From NCBI GenBank assembly GCA_002104935.1, contig MCGT01000014.1:434001-498000 (forward strand): a stretch of DNA of 64,000 nucleotides. Reading direction: 5' to 3'. The notes beneath the pieces are model-generated. The model did no database searches, was not told the origin of the DNA, and saw nothing but the letters and a program-made list of their open reading frames with translations. Positions 49,360 to 63,500 of this stretch are shown here, piece by piece. Made by a program: the position numbers and the translations under genes. Within the stretch, counting starts at the first letter, position 1. Every line of letters starts with the position of its first letter. The stretch is from Hesseltinella vesiculosa. Taxonomy: Eukaryota > Mucoromycota > Mucoromycetes > Mucorales > Cunninghamellaceae.

Positions 49360-49628
49360 GGTTGATTGGGGATGCCTCGAGTGATTGAAAAAGGTATTGA
49401 AGCAATAAAAGATAGAAAAAGGAGATGAATGCCTCCAGCAGTGTATTGTATTCGAGGTTGTAATCGAGGGAAACGAGAAAGAAAAAGGAAAATAGAAAAA
49501 GTGAGACAAGGGAAAAAAGAAAGAAAAAAAAAATAGCACAGGTTTCATACGCCTTTTTTTTCATGCTTTTCGTTCTTTCACACGCAATTTGATTGGTGGT
49601 GGTAATTACAGTTGAAGCTTTATGACGT

Positions 49629-51346
<1,718 letters not shown>

Positions 51347-51432
51347 TCATAAAGGTGAGAACCTTTATGTTTTCTTTATGTTTTAATTTCTCCATGTCAC
51401 CTACCACACACACTAGTTTCAAATCTGTAAAG

Positions 51433-52559
51433 CAAAATTAAAAAAAAAAAAAAAAAAAGAAAGGAAATTGTATCAATGGCCTTGTGTTCCATGCCAACTT
51501 CCAATGACTTGCCTGAACTCATTGAGCAAATGTGTAAAAGAGGTGAGGAAAAATAGGAAGAAAAATGGCCCCGCCATTTTCTTTTTTTTTTCCTTCCCCG
51601 CAACAGATTGCCAGGGGACCTCTCCATACAAACGATTCGCGATGACAAATTCTTGCATCACCAAAACCAAACTCGGCCTTCAGTCATTCCTCCAGTCATT
51701 TTTTGTTTAAGCTTCATCAGAATAAAAAAAAAAAAAAAGAGCTTGCTCTATTTCACTGATCAGCAGCAAAAGCGACTTTTCGTTTTGGCCGCTTCCGAGG
51801 AACTCTCCACCATTCACACCCACGCGCCAATGAGTTCCATGCGCTTGGTTGACATCGAAATACTTTAAAAAAATAAGAACGGCTGGCTTGAAGCCTTTCC
51901 AATGCTGTCCAGCCTGAACCATTTTTTTTTGCAGGCAATGCGTGGTGATCCTGATTTGCACGAGCAGTAGCTTCACTACCTTGCTTCAGTAAAAGATGAG
52001 CCTCCGTAGGCGATATTTTCATAATGAGTAACACCTGTTATCAGGAGAGGAGTAAAAATCGCTTTGGTGGGTAACAGCCCCGGCAAAATGATCTGTAAAT
52101 TTCAACCACCAAAAGCCTCACTGGCTTTTCGGCTCCTACTCAGAACAAATGGTGCTGCATGCCTCATGTGGGATCCATCGCTGAAAGTTGGATTGATGCA
52201 CAGTGATGATTTTTGGCCAGATTGCCTCCCGCATTGCTTTGAAAAAAAAAAAATATGGCTCAGATGTCATTGGCTGGTGAACCTGTCAAAAAAGGAGGGG
52301 GAGAAGCCTTTGCAGCCGCAAGCACCACTCAAGCCTGCCCGTCGTGCAAATTTAACTTTACCCAGTCATTTATAGCTCTGGCCGATATCATATATCCTGA
52401 CATGTGACATCCAACCGTGAAAAATTAGAGTAATAAAATGTAGATGAGGGCAACAGGAAAAAAAAGAATGCAAAGAGAATACAATAAAAAAAAGGGAGGG
52501 GGAATGTTTGAAATGTAGAAGGTGTGGTATGAGCAAAATGTGAAAGAAACTAATATAAG
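51433..52559. other. PFKFB 5' region and gene-free spacer
   Basis: The missing PFKFB first exon should lie here; ATG candidates near 51524 (MSSGKSLEV) or 51632 (MERSPGNLL) cannot be chosen. A 93-codon minus-strand frame (51753-52034) has no recognised family. The rest is empty. Confidence 0.45.
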
Positions 52560-53624
52560 CTAATGAGCAGCAACAGTGGGAGAGGGGGACTGACCCATCT
52601 GATCCCAAAAATGACGCAGGCGATCGGATGAGCGAGACAGATCGCGCTGAAGAGATTCAGGTAGACGATCGGTGAGACGTTGGATCATGTCTTGAGGCAG
52701 GTGGAGCAGCGTGTCGGGCGCATTGGTGGGTAGATGACGTCGGAAAACCTCGGCGACTGGCATACGCTGGCCATTGGTGCTGAAGAGAGGCGAGTTCAGG
52801 ACAGCCCTTCTTGTAGTAGGGCGGGCGGTAGTGGTAGCCAGGTGAGCAGAGGCCTTGTTCTTTTCCACAGGCACCTTCTCTACCGCAGGCTTTGTTCCTT
52901 TAGCGTTTCGCAACCGTCGTTGCTGTTGAATAAATCCTAGAAAACAAGCGGGGTGAGCCCGGCGAAGGTTTTCTTACGAGGCATTACCGTAGAACCAAAA
53001 GCAATGGACAGGGAAGAACAACGACAAGGCAAAAGGGATAGGATGGAGGCCCAAGGCAGAAAAGGCCGAGGTAATCATGTAGGCATGGAAGAGGATGCGG
53101 GTGAGGAAAAAGGTCGAAGCAAAGACATAGTCCATTCGGAGCGGCCGATGGACTGAGCCAAGCGCCAAGAAAAAGGTAGGGGTTTCCAAGACGCACATGG
53201 TAACAAAGACGGACGAGTAACCTTGCTGCACGACCCAGGTCAACAAGGCAAGATACGTCAGGTGATGGATCCAGCCTGTGAGGATTTCGATCTTGTCGGG
53301 GTACATGGCCATGCCTACCGACAGATCCAGGACGCAAAAGGTCATGAAAAACGCTGTGACCCGAAGTGACCATTCGCCATTCCAGGACGACGTCAAAAGG
53401 CCCTGCACGCCCACTCCTTGACACACCACTTCATACACAAGTGGTAAAGAAGCCAGACTGGTGACAAAGCTGCTGAAAAGTGACAGCACATAGGCTTGCT
53501 GGCGTGTGGTTTTCAAAGGCACGATCCTTGCCACAGCCATAAACCAGACTATGAACAGCACCAACGAATACAGGACAGTCTCGATAAAGATGGGTTGTGT
53601 AATGCCATTGAACAATGTCCACAT
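52560..53624 (-). CDS. TLC-domain membrane protein
   Basis: Two exons (53624-52988, 52936-52560) give 337 residues. The TRAM-LAG1-CLN8 fold is indicated by about six hydrophobic helices, the central MAMYPDKIEILTGWIHHLTYLALL with its paired His, the ETPTFFLALGSVHRPLRM turn, and YVFASTFFLTRILFHAYM. This looks like the TMEM56/TLCD lipid-handling branch rather than ceramide synthase (no Lag1 motif). The C-terminal 120 residues are soluble, basic then Pro/Arg-rich, and end WDQMGQSPSPTVAAH. Likely ER. Domain is well supported; substrate unknown. Confidence 0.85.
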
Positions 53625-54136
53625 GCTGAGAAAGATGTCGAAAAAAAAAAAGGATAATCAGGAACAAAAGAGAGGAGACAGAAAAAGAGAAATGAAAATG
53701 AAAATAGGGGAATTCCTTTCCATGTGATGCCCTAGCCCTCAACATTTTGCAAGTGCAGGTTTCATTGGCCAACATCCTTTCTAGGCATTGATCATGTTCC
53801 ACACCTGCTTATTTCAATCACTGATCTGCATTGTTGCATGTGACATTTGATTGGCTGAATGAATAGATCGCATTTGCGTGGGGCAAGGGCCCAGCCAAAG
53901 CCAAAAAGAAAAAGCGAATCAAATGACGTACCCTGGGGGGTTTAGCATGGTTTTTTCATTGACATGTGCAGCAATCATTGCGGCAATAAAATGACAACGT
54001 TGGTCAGGTGGCCTGAGGCCCAGCCCATTTTTTTTTTTTTTCAAAAGGTTGTTTATTGAAACAAATGCAAAACGAATAAAAATAGAAGGGGGTATGGAAA
54101 GGGGGATGTTCTATTTTTTTTTTGACAAGGTATCTT
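53625..54136. other. TLC promoter and SUN gene 3' spacer
   Basis: 512 bp holding a CCAGCCAAAGCCAAAAAG stretch and a T run at 54029-54041. No gene seen. Confidence 0.45.
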
Positions 54137-56176
54137 TCAGGGTTTGCCATGGACACGAACACGATAGATACAAGTATAATCATGATGACCATGGTTGGAT
54201 TGAATGAGTAGGACAACGGCCTGGAACAGGCTGGAGGTATCCTTTGTCAAGGGAAAAGTCATGAGGACATCCTTGTGCTGGGCGGCTTTTTGCGTGTCAT
54301 AATCAATGGTGCCAAGCAGCACAGCATTGTCATCGGTGGCGAGACGAGATGAAGCGTTTTTGATGGCCAGGGGTCCCGGGATCTTTTTCAGACCCCAGAC
54401 ATCGATCGTGCGTGGGGCACTGGCGGGATTGCCAGCAAGGCTTGGACCAGGATGATCAATACTGATGGACTCGATGGCGATAGGCTCGGAAAGCTGGATG
54501 CCAAGGGAGCCTTGTTGACCATCCATGGGCCAGCATTGGCCGACCTGTGTGCCGGGGGTGATGGCGATGCGGGGGTCGGTGCTGGCGGTGCCAGCAAGCC
54601 AATGCCAAAGACGCATGCGCAAACCATGGTGCTTGCTGGGATCAAAGGTGCTGGAGCTGTAGGCGGAGAGGATGCGGGCGCCGCGGGTGGACAGGGCATA
54701 GTCAGGCAGATTGATGATGTCATGATGGTAGCGGTAAAGAGCATCGTGGACGAGATCGGAGACCACAAGGTGATCGGACCATGACTGGGCTTTTTTCAAC
54801 GTTGACGCCAGGGCTTGCATGACGGCATCCTGAACGCCGGCTCGCTCGACAAGATGGCCATCCGCCAATTGCTGTTGCAACCAGTTGTCAGCAGAGTCGC
54901 GCACGTGATGTTGGAGACTGTCTTGACCCTGCATGACAGGAGACAAAGTCGACGAGGCCTGTGCGGTGGAGGGTGAGTCAGCTGGCCATTGCTCCAAGGC
55001 CTGCTGGGCAGTTTTTTCCAGGGACAATGCTTGGTCGATCCATGCCGGAGAAGACTCCTCTGGAAAGGAGAGCTGGTTCATTTGCTGGATCAAGGTCTGA
55101 ATAAAGGGGTCCTGGCGGTCCAGGGCGAGAAGTTCGGTTTGAAGACGGTGGATGCGTTCGAACAGGGTATGTGGGTTGGTGTTTTTGGCATGATACAAGT
55201 CGGTCAAATGCTGGCCAAGGTTGGCCCAATAGGAAGTCGACAGTAGAGGAGGTAGTGTAGACGGCAGGAGAGACGGTGATAGGAGAGGCTGAGATGTCGC
55301 GGTGAAGGATCGATAGGCAGAAATGAGTAAAAAGGTGACAAAGACAGATGAAAAAAAGCGGGAAAAGCGGCGGGTACTGATTTAAGAGGTGAGTCGATTT
55401 TTTTTTTTAAAAAAAAAAAAAGGTGGCTTACACAAATGGGTGGATGAAGGCCAGGGAAATAACGGAGATGATGAGGACAAGCATTTCTCTGAAAAAAAGA
55501 TACATGACGCAGGTACCATAAGCGACAAGGGTGATGACTTGCTCACGTAGGAATGCTCGGAAGCCGACGGGTGGCTGATCTGCGACAGCAAGAAGATCAG
55601 GCGATGAGGTGGTGAGGGAAGTTGAGGGCATGGAGGGCGATGGGATGACGAGTGAAGTATCAGCTAGGGAAGGTTTGTCGATAGATTCATTGGCGCCCAT
55701 GGAGGGATTGGCATCGGTATAGGTGACATCCGTATCAAAGCTGGTGTTGGCTGACTGGTTTCGTTGTGGATCGGTGAATGACTTGTCCATTTCAAAAAGG
55801 GAATCTCCTTCGTCCTCACTTGATGACGAAGTGAATGATGAAGGCTGGCGTGGTAACAATGTATCATCTATCATAAAAAAAAATAAAGCATCCAAATATT
55901 AAAAAAGGGGGGATGAGGAGGGTCAGGTGCGTTTTTCTTTTTTTAGGCAGTTGTTTTTTTTTTACATTGAGATCCATAGACAGGGTGTACAAACGAGGCA
56001 TCCATGGTAGGATCAAAAGGACGACGTAAACGAGGAGATGACATGTTATTTCGGTTGGAAGGCGTCCAGGGTTTTCGACCCATCAGGGGCGAATCCATAG
56101 GATGTTTGGTAGGAGAATGAACTACAAAAGGAAGATCCGATTGGTAATGGTTGGAGGGTGTTCTTGGTACGGGCAT
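54137..56176 (-). CDS. SUN-domain nuclear-envelope protein
   Basis: SUN proteins span the inner nuclear membrane and pair with KASH proteins to link nucleus and cytoskeleton. Three exons (56176-55966, 55867-55432, 55376-54137) give 628 residues. N-terminal: a Ser/Thr-rich nucleoplasmic part with SPRLRRPFDP and an acidic EDEGDS stretch. Two hydrophobic segments around residues 180-235 (LITLVAYGTCVMYLFF-like, MLVLIISVISLAFIHPF, then FVTFLLISAYRSF) flank an Arg-rich turn. A coiled region (LFERIHRLQTELLALD, EKTAQQALEQW) precedes the SUN domain (about 455-628), with YALSTRGARILSAYSS, GQCWPMDGQQGSLGIQLSEP, SISIDHPGPS and HDYTCIYRVRVHG. Start is the first ATG of the open frame and is somewhat uncertain. 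Domain is firm. Confidence 0.9.
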
Positions 56177-57353
56177 ACAAAGGCGAAGTAGAATAATACA
56201 ATATGAACAAGTGCGAGCAATGCAAAGAGAGAAAGGAAACAAAGAAAAAAGAGAAAGAAAAAGGAGGCTCGCCACTTTTTTTGGTGTTGCACAAACCTGA
56301 GTCTTCCAATCAAAAAGCTCTTTCCTGATCACGGGTCCCTTCATCCATTTTTGATAATTTATATCATTACAGTATTTCTAACATGCCGTTTTTAAAGAGC
56401 TTCAAGGAAACAGCAGGGTTAAAACGGTGTTTGCCGTTTTCTTTATAGCTGTGTGCGGGAAAGGAAAAAGAAGCGGGCGAGAAGCGAAACATGGACGGGC
56501 GGATGAATATGGGAAATGGCTGATGCTAAATTTGTACCACAAGCGATTGAATGTGGTGTAAAAAAAATAATGCAGTGAAATGAATTTGGGACGATTATCA
56601 TGAAATATGCTTAAGCTGGGCTGGACCCTTCTCTCTTTCGAGCGGTTGTTTCTGTGTTTCTGATAGATGAACATGATAAAGAAGGCGCCGCATAGCTGGG
56701 TGCCATGTTTGCAGATGCCCTGAAGGGACTTGTCTGAAACAAAAGGCGAAAAGGTAATCTGTCAAAAAAAACCAGCAGCTGACTGGCAAGGACCAACTCA
56801 GCGAAACCGACGTGGGCTGCGTAGCGAACTGAGCAAAAAATGATGGGCATTCTGCAAAAAAGGGCCGAGGAAAGTTATTGTCAAGTTGCACAAAAAAATA
56901 CCAGAGGTAATTTGTGGTCCAACTCTTTTTCAAGAATTGTCTGAGCAAATGGCATCATTGGCTGGAAAAACGGTCAAGTTGAAGTGTTCTTTTTTTAAAA
57001 CAAAAAGGCAGCCTGCAAATCCTTTTTCACTTGATAGAAAACGGTCTATTTTAACCCATGTTTTTTCCTTGATATGCGCTTGATTTATCCCCCTTTTTCT
57101 TAAAGACAGCTTCAGTGGACCCCCTAATGTTTTTTTTTCTCCGTGCTTTTATTTTTTTCTTGTGCTTGGCCCAGATGGAAAAAGGTGGGAAGAACGAAAA
57201 AAGAAAAGCCTGAATTGGTTCCAAAAAAGGCAACCGCGGAAACTTAATAAACATTGGGGGTCGAGGGGAAAGAAGAAAAAGAACAAAAAAAATCGATAAC
57301 ACTTTCTCTTCTTTTTCCTTCTTTTTCACTTTCTTTTTTAAATACATGTAATT
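56177..57353. other. Divergent spacer SUN / PP1-docking gene
   Basis: 1.18 kb with no supportable gene. The last 60 bp before 57354 are a strong TC-rich leader. Short A/T runs elsewhere. Confidence 0.45.
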
Positions 57354-57720
57354 ATGTCAAAGCGAGTTCAGTTTTCAGGGGATGTAGACATTGCAAACAC
57401 TTTTGCCAACGAAGATTATGGTGAGTGACCACTCACTCACACACCACTGCTCGGAGATCAACGTTTTGCTCAACTCGCTTTTTCTTTGATTAGATCGAAC
57501 GGCCCAAGAAGTTGCCAAATTATCTTATCACGATATGGTAGAACTGTTGACGATGAAATCGCAATGGCGTCGTGAAATGGAAAAAATGGTATTGGAACGA
57601 GACTTGCAAGAAAAAGAATTGGCCATGGCGTCCTCAGCCGACGAAGCCAACACCGATACCGACACTTGCACTGAATCCAACGAGGTTTATACCACATCAG
57701 CCCATGAAATTTGCATTTAA
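57354..57720 (+). CDS. Small protein with PP1-docking motif
   Basis: Two exons (57354-57420, 57494-57720, intron 73 nt) give 97 residues. It starts MSKRVQFSGD, where KRVQF fits the RVxF docking motif for protein phosphatase 1. Then TFANEDYDRTAQEVAKL and YHDMVELLTMKSQWRREMEKM form one helix rich in charge, and the tail is acidic and Thr/Ser-rich. The order RVxF - TF - EYDR resembles the PP1-binding end of Bni4 and Afr1, where a DYDR box follows the RVxF. So it may recruit PP1 to a partner. No membrane segment. Motif is seen; the role is inferred. Confidence 0.8.
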
Positions 57721-59780
57721 TGGCCTCACCCTCTTTTGCCCCTTGTCCCCAGTTTTTGTTCGTTCTTGTATATTTTTTTTATCTTTCGTCTTGCCTTTTT
57801 ATTTGCCCAGCTCCAGTCATACCCTTTTTTTTTTTGTCAACCATCATACCAGTTTATAATTTTATTTGATTTCATGCCTGTACATTTTTTTTTTCTTTGT
57901 GTCAAGTAAAAAAAAAAGGTTTTCTTTTTTTTGAACTCTCCACAATGAAATGGGGGAGGTTTATTTTTAGATTAGCCTGCAGTGTTGCTGTTTCTGGCAA
58001 ATCTTTGACTTTTTCGCTCTTCAAATGGACCGAGCCAAGAAAATGAAATATAAAAGTGACGCCATCGGAAATCGCCTTTTTTTCATTGAGCAGGTCAACA
58101 TGTTGACTCGTCCTCTTGCGCTCCAGCAGAAAGCCCAGCCCTGCCTTGCTACGTTTTTTCCGTCGTTCTTTCTCGGCCAATTTTCAGCTGGGCCACCACC
58201 CGTGTGGATCTATTAGGAAACACAGGGCTATTTTTCATTTCTTCAAATAAAAAAAAAGAGCACGAGGAAGGTTTTTTTTAACACGCCAGATCATTCTGAA
58301 AAAAGCGATCTGGCCAGGCTATTTATTTTCCAATGGCCAATGTTTGACCTCAAGCACACCAACGATACGAGTAGGATACACGTGTCAAAGGTTTCTGACA
58401 ACCTTTTTTTTTTTTTTTCCTTTTCAATATGCATTGCCACCTGCTCACTTCTTTAGTGCTATCCCTTGCATTGTAGACGACGAAAAAATTGACCATGGGG
58501 TTCACCATTCTTGACAGAGCAGGTCTGTTTCCTAGTCCGCCACTCCGACAGCACTCACAGAAGTGGAAGGCTGCTTGGCTTATGAGTGCGGGCGGGCTTT
58601 TGTGGCAACAAGTAACCTCTGGCTGCTAATCAAAACTGTAAGACTGGCGCGAACGTGTTTTATAGCCCTTCCATGGTTCATATTGCATGACTGGCAGTGA
58701 TATATCCTCTGGATATATTCCCTACAATGCACGTTTTGTTGGACTACGTCTGTCGGAGACAACTCAAGATGATGGGGAATCAATGTTGCAAATGTGGCGA
58801 CGACAAACAGAGATTTGTTGAGTGAGCTACAGTACACAAAAAGTAGAAACAGGCGCTCACTGTGCAAAAAAAAACCTGACGCTCGATGTCTTTTCTCTGA
58901 TGGTGTCGCGTTTTCCTTTTTTTTTTTTTCTATCCCTACCCATGCTTCCTTGCTCCATGGAAGTGTTCAGCTTTATACAAAAATAAAATGCCATTGCTTT
59001 CAGGGTAATCAAGGGCTTCTAAGAGATTGGCTGATGTGATTGTCGGTGGATGAAATGTATTTTGCCACTGGTTGCGGTTACTGCGGTCGCGCATTGGCAA
59101 CGCGATTCCAACACAGCTCGAATGCTGTCCTCCAGCGGTTCTGTTGGAAAAAGGGTGCTGACCAGAAAACATCAAGGTGACCAAGCATCCTTATCTCCAT
59201 TCCCCCAAGTTCATAGATATGAAATGTACAAGCATAGGACTTCCCTTCTATCTTTCTTTTTTTTCGTCTTCGATCTTTTCATGGCTTCCTTATTGGGAAA
59301 TAGTCGTTCGGGCGACATTTAATTTCTCCACTTGTCACCTTTTGCATGGAATATATCAGACACGCTGCAGTACGAGTTGAGTGACGAGGAAATTAAAAAA
59401 AGCATTGCTAAAGAGCAGCTGGAGATGTTTATTTAGGTTGAGTGGTATAAATGGAATGAGCGTATTTTTAAAAAGATGACAATAGGATTTTTGTTAGAAT
59501 GATCAAAAAAGTGAAAATAGAGGATGACAGCATAAGAAATCATAAAGAAAATGGGGAAATTTTCCTTCAATGGCATGCAATCGAAAGAAAGAAAAAGTAA
59601 GGAGAAGGTAATGGTAGGTAACATAAAAAGAGAGAGATAATGAAGTACACAGGTATAGGAAGAGAATAGCATGCTAAAAGTGATGGGCCAAAAAAAAAAA
59701 AAGGAGACAATTATAAAATAAAGGGGGGGGGAACAGAAAATTAAGGGAAAAGGAGATGCAAAAAACGTAATTCAGTGCAA
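57721..59780. other. Gene-free 2-kb spacer
   Basis: No gene supported. A small hairpin is possible at about 58285-58317 (GCCAGATC ... GATCTGGC). Several A/T runs and short frames without family resemblance. Some T tracts end in AG like introns but have no exon pair. Confidence 0.45.
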
Positions 59781-60929
59781 CTAGCATTGCAGCCATGGAT
59801 GAGAGAGGACGCGATGGATGGAAGGACGGTCTTGAGGATTCTTGCCCAACAGGCAATGGATGAGGTGCAGGCATTTGGACGAGACGTGTTGCTTGGGGGA
59901 TGGATACCATTGAGCAGCCATAGCGGTGTGGGCATTGTTGAAAGGAACTTCGCCAAATACCAAAGTATACAGCAGCACACCCAAAGACCATACCTCGGCA
60001 GGTTCCGCTTGATAAGGCTCCATACGTAAGATTTCAGGCGACGCAAAGGCAATCGTGCCATAGAAGCGACGGTGCATCACCACATTGTTGGGGGTATTCG
60101 GGTCAAAGTGGCGAGGTAAAAGTACAGCCGAGCCAAAATCAATCAGTTTGACCTAGAACAACAAACAATGACTTTAGTACATTATCATGGAGGCTCCTTA
60201 TTTTACTTGATAGTTGGCATCAATGACAATGTTCTCGTCCTTGATGTCGCGATGGCAGACGCCCCAGGTATCCAGGTAGGAGACACACTCAACGATCTGG
60301 CGAAACACGTACTTGGCAAGAGGTTCGGGAAAGGCTTGGTGCTGTTCGATGCATTCAAAGAGATCGCAAGATCCACGACGGCTAATGATGGCGGGCTGTT
60401 TACAAGCATTGGCATGATCGTCACTGTCGTCATCGTCATCGGAAGGGTCGGAAGAGTGGGAGAGGTCGGGTAAATGGTGCAAGGGATTAGGCGTGGTAGG
60501 TTTGGAAACAAACGCGGTCGCCGGCAAGTTCCACTGCGAGCCATGAAGCTCCATCACCAAATAATAATAAGTGCTGTCGTCAAAGCTGTCGATATAGCGC
60601 ACAATAGTGTCATGGCTGGCATGCTTGAGTATATAGATCTCCATGGGTAAACATTGGCCATGAGCATCCATCATGAGACTAGTGGCGGGCACCTTGTGCT
60701 TGTAAATAAACTTGATCGCCACTTCTTCATTGGTTGAACGTGCCTTGGCCGACACTACAAAGCCAAACCCGCCATTGCCAAGTTCTTGACCAAGAACATA
60801 ATGCTGGGACAAGCAAGCGGGAAGAGCATAGTCACGAAGCTGCTTGGTTGCTGTCGTTTCGGCTGACACGGTGCTTTTCGCTACAGGTTCAAACGCATGC
60901 ACCAAAGGATCACTCGTTACGGGATTCAT
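59781..60929 (-). CDS. PAS-kinase-like (Psk1/PASK) protein kinase without PAS domain
   Basis: Two exons (60929-60207, 60152-59781) give 364 residues. The kinase domain starts at about residue 43 with YVLGQELGNGGFGFVVSA, AIKFIYKHK and the PASK-typical insert. Then SRRGSCDLFECIEQH, CHRDIKDENIVID, KLIDFGSA and GTIAFASPEIL; ...AEVWSLGVLLYTLVFGEVPF follows. The HRDIKDENI string and the DLFECIE block mark the Psk/PASK group, which tunes sugar use and translation. The N-terminal 40 residues carry no PAS sensor, and the upstream region does not encode one. An acidic linker with a run of Asp (DDDDDSDD) interrupts the N-lobe. Identity as a PASK relative is good, loss of PAS is seen. Confidence 0.88.
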
Positions 60930-62184
60930 TGTGGATTATAAAAGTACTTTTTTCAGAACTATAAACGGCAAGGATAGAATGATTAAAAGGAGGGTATACG
61001 AAAACGCATTCAAAAAAAAAAAAAGATAAAAAGGCTGTTGAAAAAGAGAGAGAGAGAGAGAAAACCTGTTCCCTTTTATAGGCCCGGCGAGTCATCGGTT
61101 TGCTGGAAGGATTCAAGGGGGAAAATGCCAAAAAAAGGGTTTGCGAGGGTGGCACATTGGGATCTTGTCGATCTGTAACAAAAAGACACCTTAATAAAAT
61201 AGCCAAGATTGGTTGCATTCACATGCTTTCATGTATGCCAAGTTGATGCATTTCTGCTGAAATTGATTGGCTGTTCAAGCCAAGTCAATTACGTTTAGAA
61301 AAAAAAAAAGGAGGTATTGAAAAACAATGAACAGTTCAAGCTAACTGCCCTCTTCACCACCTTTCTTTGAGCAAAGACGCTAAAAATAAATCTATATTGA
61401 CACGCTGGGTTGGAAACCATGATCGACAACGACGTGCCAAAAATACACCGGCAGAAAAATCATTGCGGGATCATCCTAGTGTTCACCAATTATGAAAATT
61501 AGCCAGGCCCATTTTTTCCCTGTTGGTCGGCAGTGTATCCAAAAAAAGCAGAAAAATTGGGATCAGCGTGTCTTTGGTGCACAACACTTCTGCACATTCA
61601 GAAAGCATTGTCGGACACTGAAACCCAAAACTCGTGCTGACGCCCGTGCCGAGGCTGAAGAAATCCAGTGCTAATCCATTCATCCTTGATCTTTTTTTTT
61701 TCTTTTCAAACAAAACAGTCAACGACTAAAACGCACGCCGTATTGATTGAAGGGATAAGGAAAAGGCCATCCAGGCTACAAGTGGTCCCTGCTAACAGCC
61801 AGACTCGCTCTGCTAGGCAGCCGCCATGCGCTGATGTTGGATGGGCGGCCCCCCGTCCTTCTACAACTCACATGCTTGTCATCCTAAGGTTTAGCTGCCC
61901 GTGACAAAGGGTGTCTTTCCTAAAAGAAAAAAAAGCCAGGCGCCGAGACATCCTCCCAACGATTCTCAGGACGTGGCCATCACTGGCTTTGAGCTGAGCA
62001 ACCATCACCAAGGAAAAAATGCATCCAAAGGATAGGCATGGAAATGAACGACGGATCCTTCCGATCTGTTACGGTAAAATAAGATTCGAAGCAATCAATG
62101 AGAACAAGAGTTTATTGATTAGAGAGGTACAAAAGAGGAGAGTGGGAACAAGGCGGAAAGAGAGAGAGCAATGGGGCGATCCAT
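60930..62184. other. Spacer between PASK-like gene and RPL5 3' end
   Basis: 1.25 kb, with a CT/AG microsatellite at 61045-61060 (GAGAGA). No gene supported. Confidence 0.45.
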
Positions 62185-63500
62185 TTATTGTTGGCTCTGT
62201 TCGAAGGCAGCGATCTTGGCGGCAACACGGGCTTCGCGTTGCTTCTTGTTGAGAGCCTTCTTGAGACCGGTGTACTTCTTGACTTCCTTCTTGGCGACGG
62301 GCTTGTGGGTGGGGTCGGCACGGATGGCTTCGTGAGCTTCAGTGTACATGTCTTCAATGGCATCGGAGGTGACACCGTTCTTGATGAAGCCAGCGAAGAT
62401 CTTCTTGTAACGTTCTTCATCTTCTTCTTCGAGGTATTCCATGTATTCAGCGACGTGGACACCAAAGATGTAGTTGCGCAACAATTCATCATCGTTGGTC
62501 TTGGTTTCGATGTCGTAACCGGGGAAACGGTTGCCGGAGTGGGGGATCAAGAGACCACCATCGGAGGCACCCTTCATGGCACCAAAGACACGGGCACCAG
62601 TGGAGGTACGGGCCAAACCGACATCCAAGAAAGCCTTGAAGGGACGGGGACCTTCTTCGTTGGCTTCGGTCAAACCGACAACACCATCGGCTTCTTCAAC
62701 ACCTTGGTACTTTTCGTCCAGACCAAGCTTGTTCAACACACGACGAGCCAACAACAAACCGGTACAGTAAGCAGCAGACCAGTTGGTCAAACCACCCTTG
62801 ACACCATAGCGAGGCAATTCGTGGGAGTAGGCAGCAGCCAAGACAAAGTCACCTTGCAACTTGGCGTACACGATTTGACAGATAACATCACGGTTGGTGA
62901 TGCGCACAACCAAACGGTACTTGGGGGAGTTGTACTTGTTCTTAGCTTGAACCACCAAGCGCTTACGAGCATAGTAGTCAGTCTTGCCCTCTAGAAAAAA
63001 AAATCGGTGAGTTTACATGCTCATTGAACGATCCCTCCAAAGGCACGCAAGCAACGACTTTTTTCTTTGTCAAAAAGGTCAGATAGGGGCGAAAAGACTA
63101 AAAATATCAACCAACGGCTGCAAAACCATTGTCACATGAACTATACTTTGCAAATCATCCTGTGCAATGACAAAAAAAAAGCCCTTGCTTGTCGATGCCT
63201 ATAAAGATTGATCCCACGCCATCTCTTCCTTCTTGATCAATTACCTCTGCGACGACGGTACTTGACTTGGTAACGCTTGTAGTAAGCCTTGTTCTTTTGT
63301 TGCTTGACGAAAGCCTACATGCGAACATTTAAAAACAATAAAGTGATCAGTTCTACCTTTCATTTTGTGCATTCATCCATCCATCCATCATAACAAGCTT
63401 TTTTTTATGCATCCATTCATATAGATGTGCATCAATCCTCTCCACTATATATTTATACCATTCCCTATCGCTTTGGGATTTTTTTCAACCTACTTACCAT
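62185..63500 (-). CDS. RPL5: 60S ribosomal protein uL18 (L5)
   Basis: Binds 5S rRNA and enters the 60S subunit as a 5S RNP. Three exons: 63500-63498 (only the ATG, then GTAAGT), 63314-63245 and 62990-62185, giving 292 residues. Seen: [126 protein letters not shown] and the basic C-terminal tail. Codon use is strongly biased, with long runs of preferred codons as in highly expressed genes. The second intron is about 254 nt, longer than most here. Identification is firm. Confidence 0.98.

Noticed and set aside
51753..52034. Extra minus-strand gene upstream of PFKFB
   Set aside because: 93 codons, no recognised family, no start context and no splice partner.
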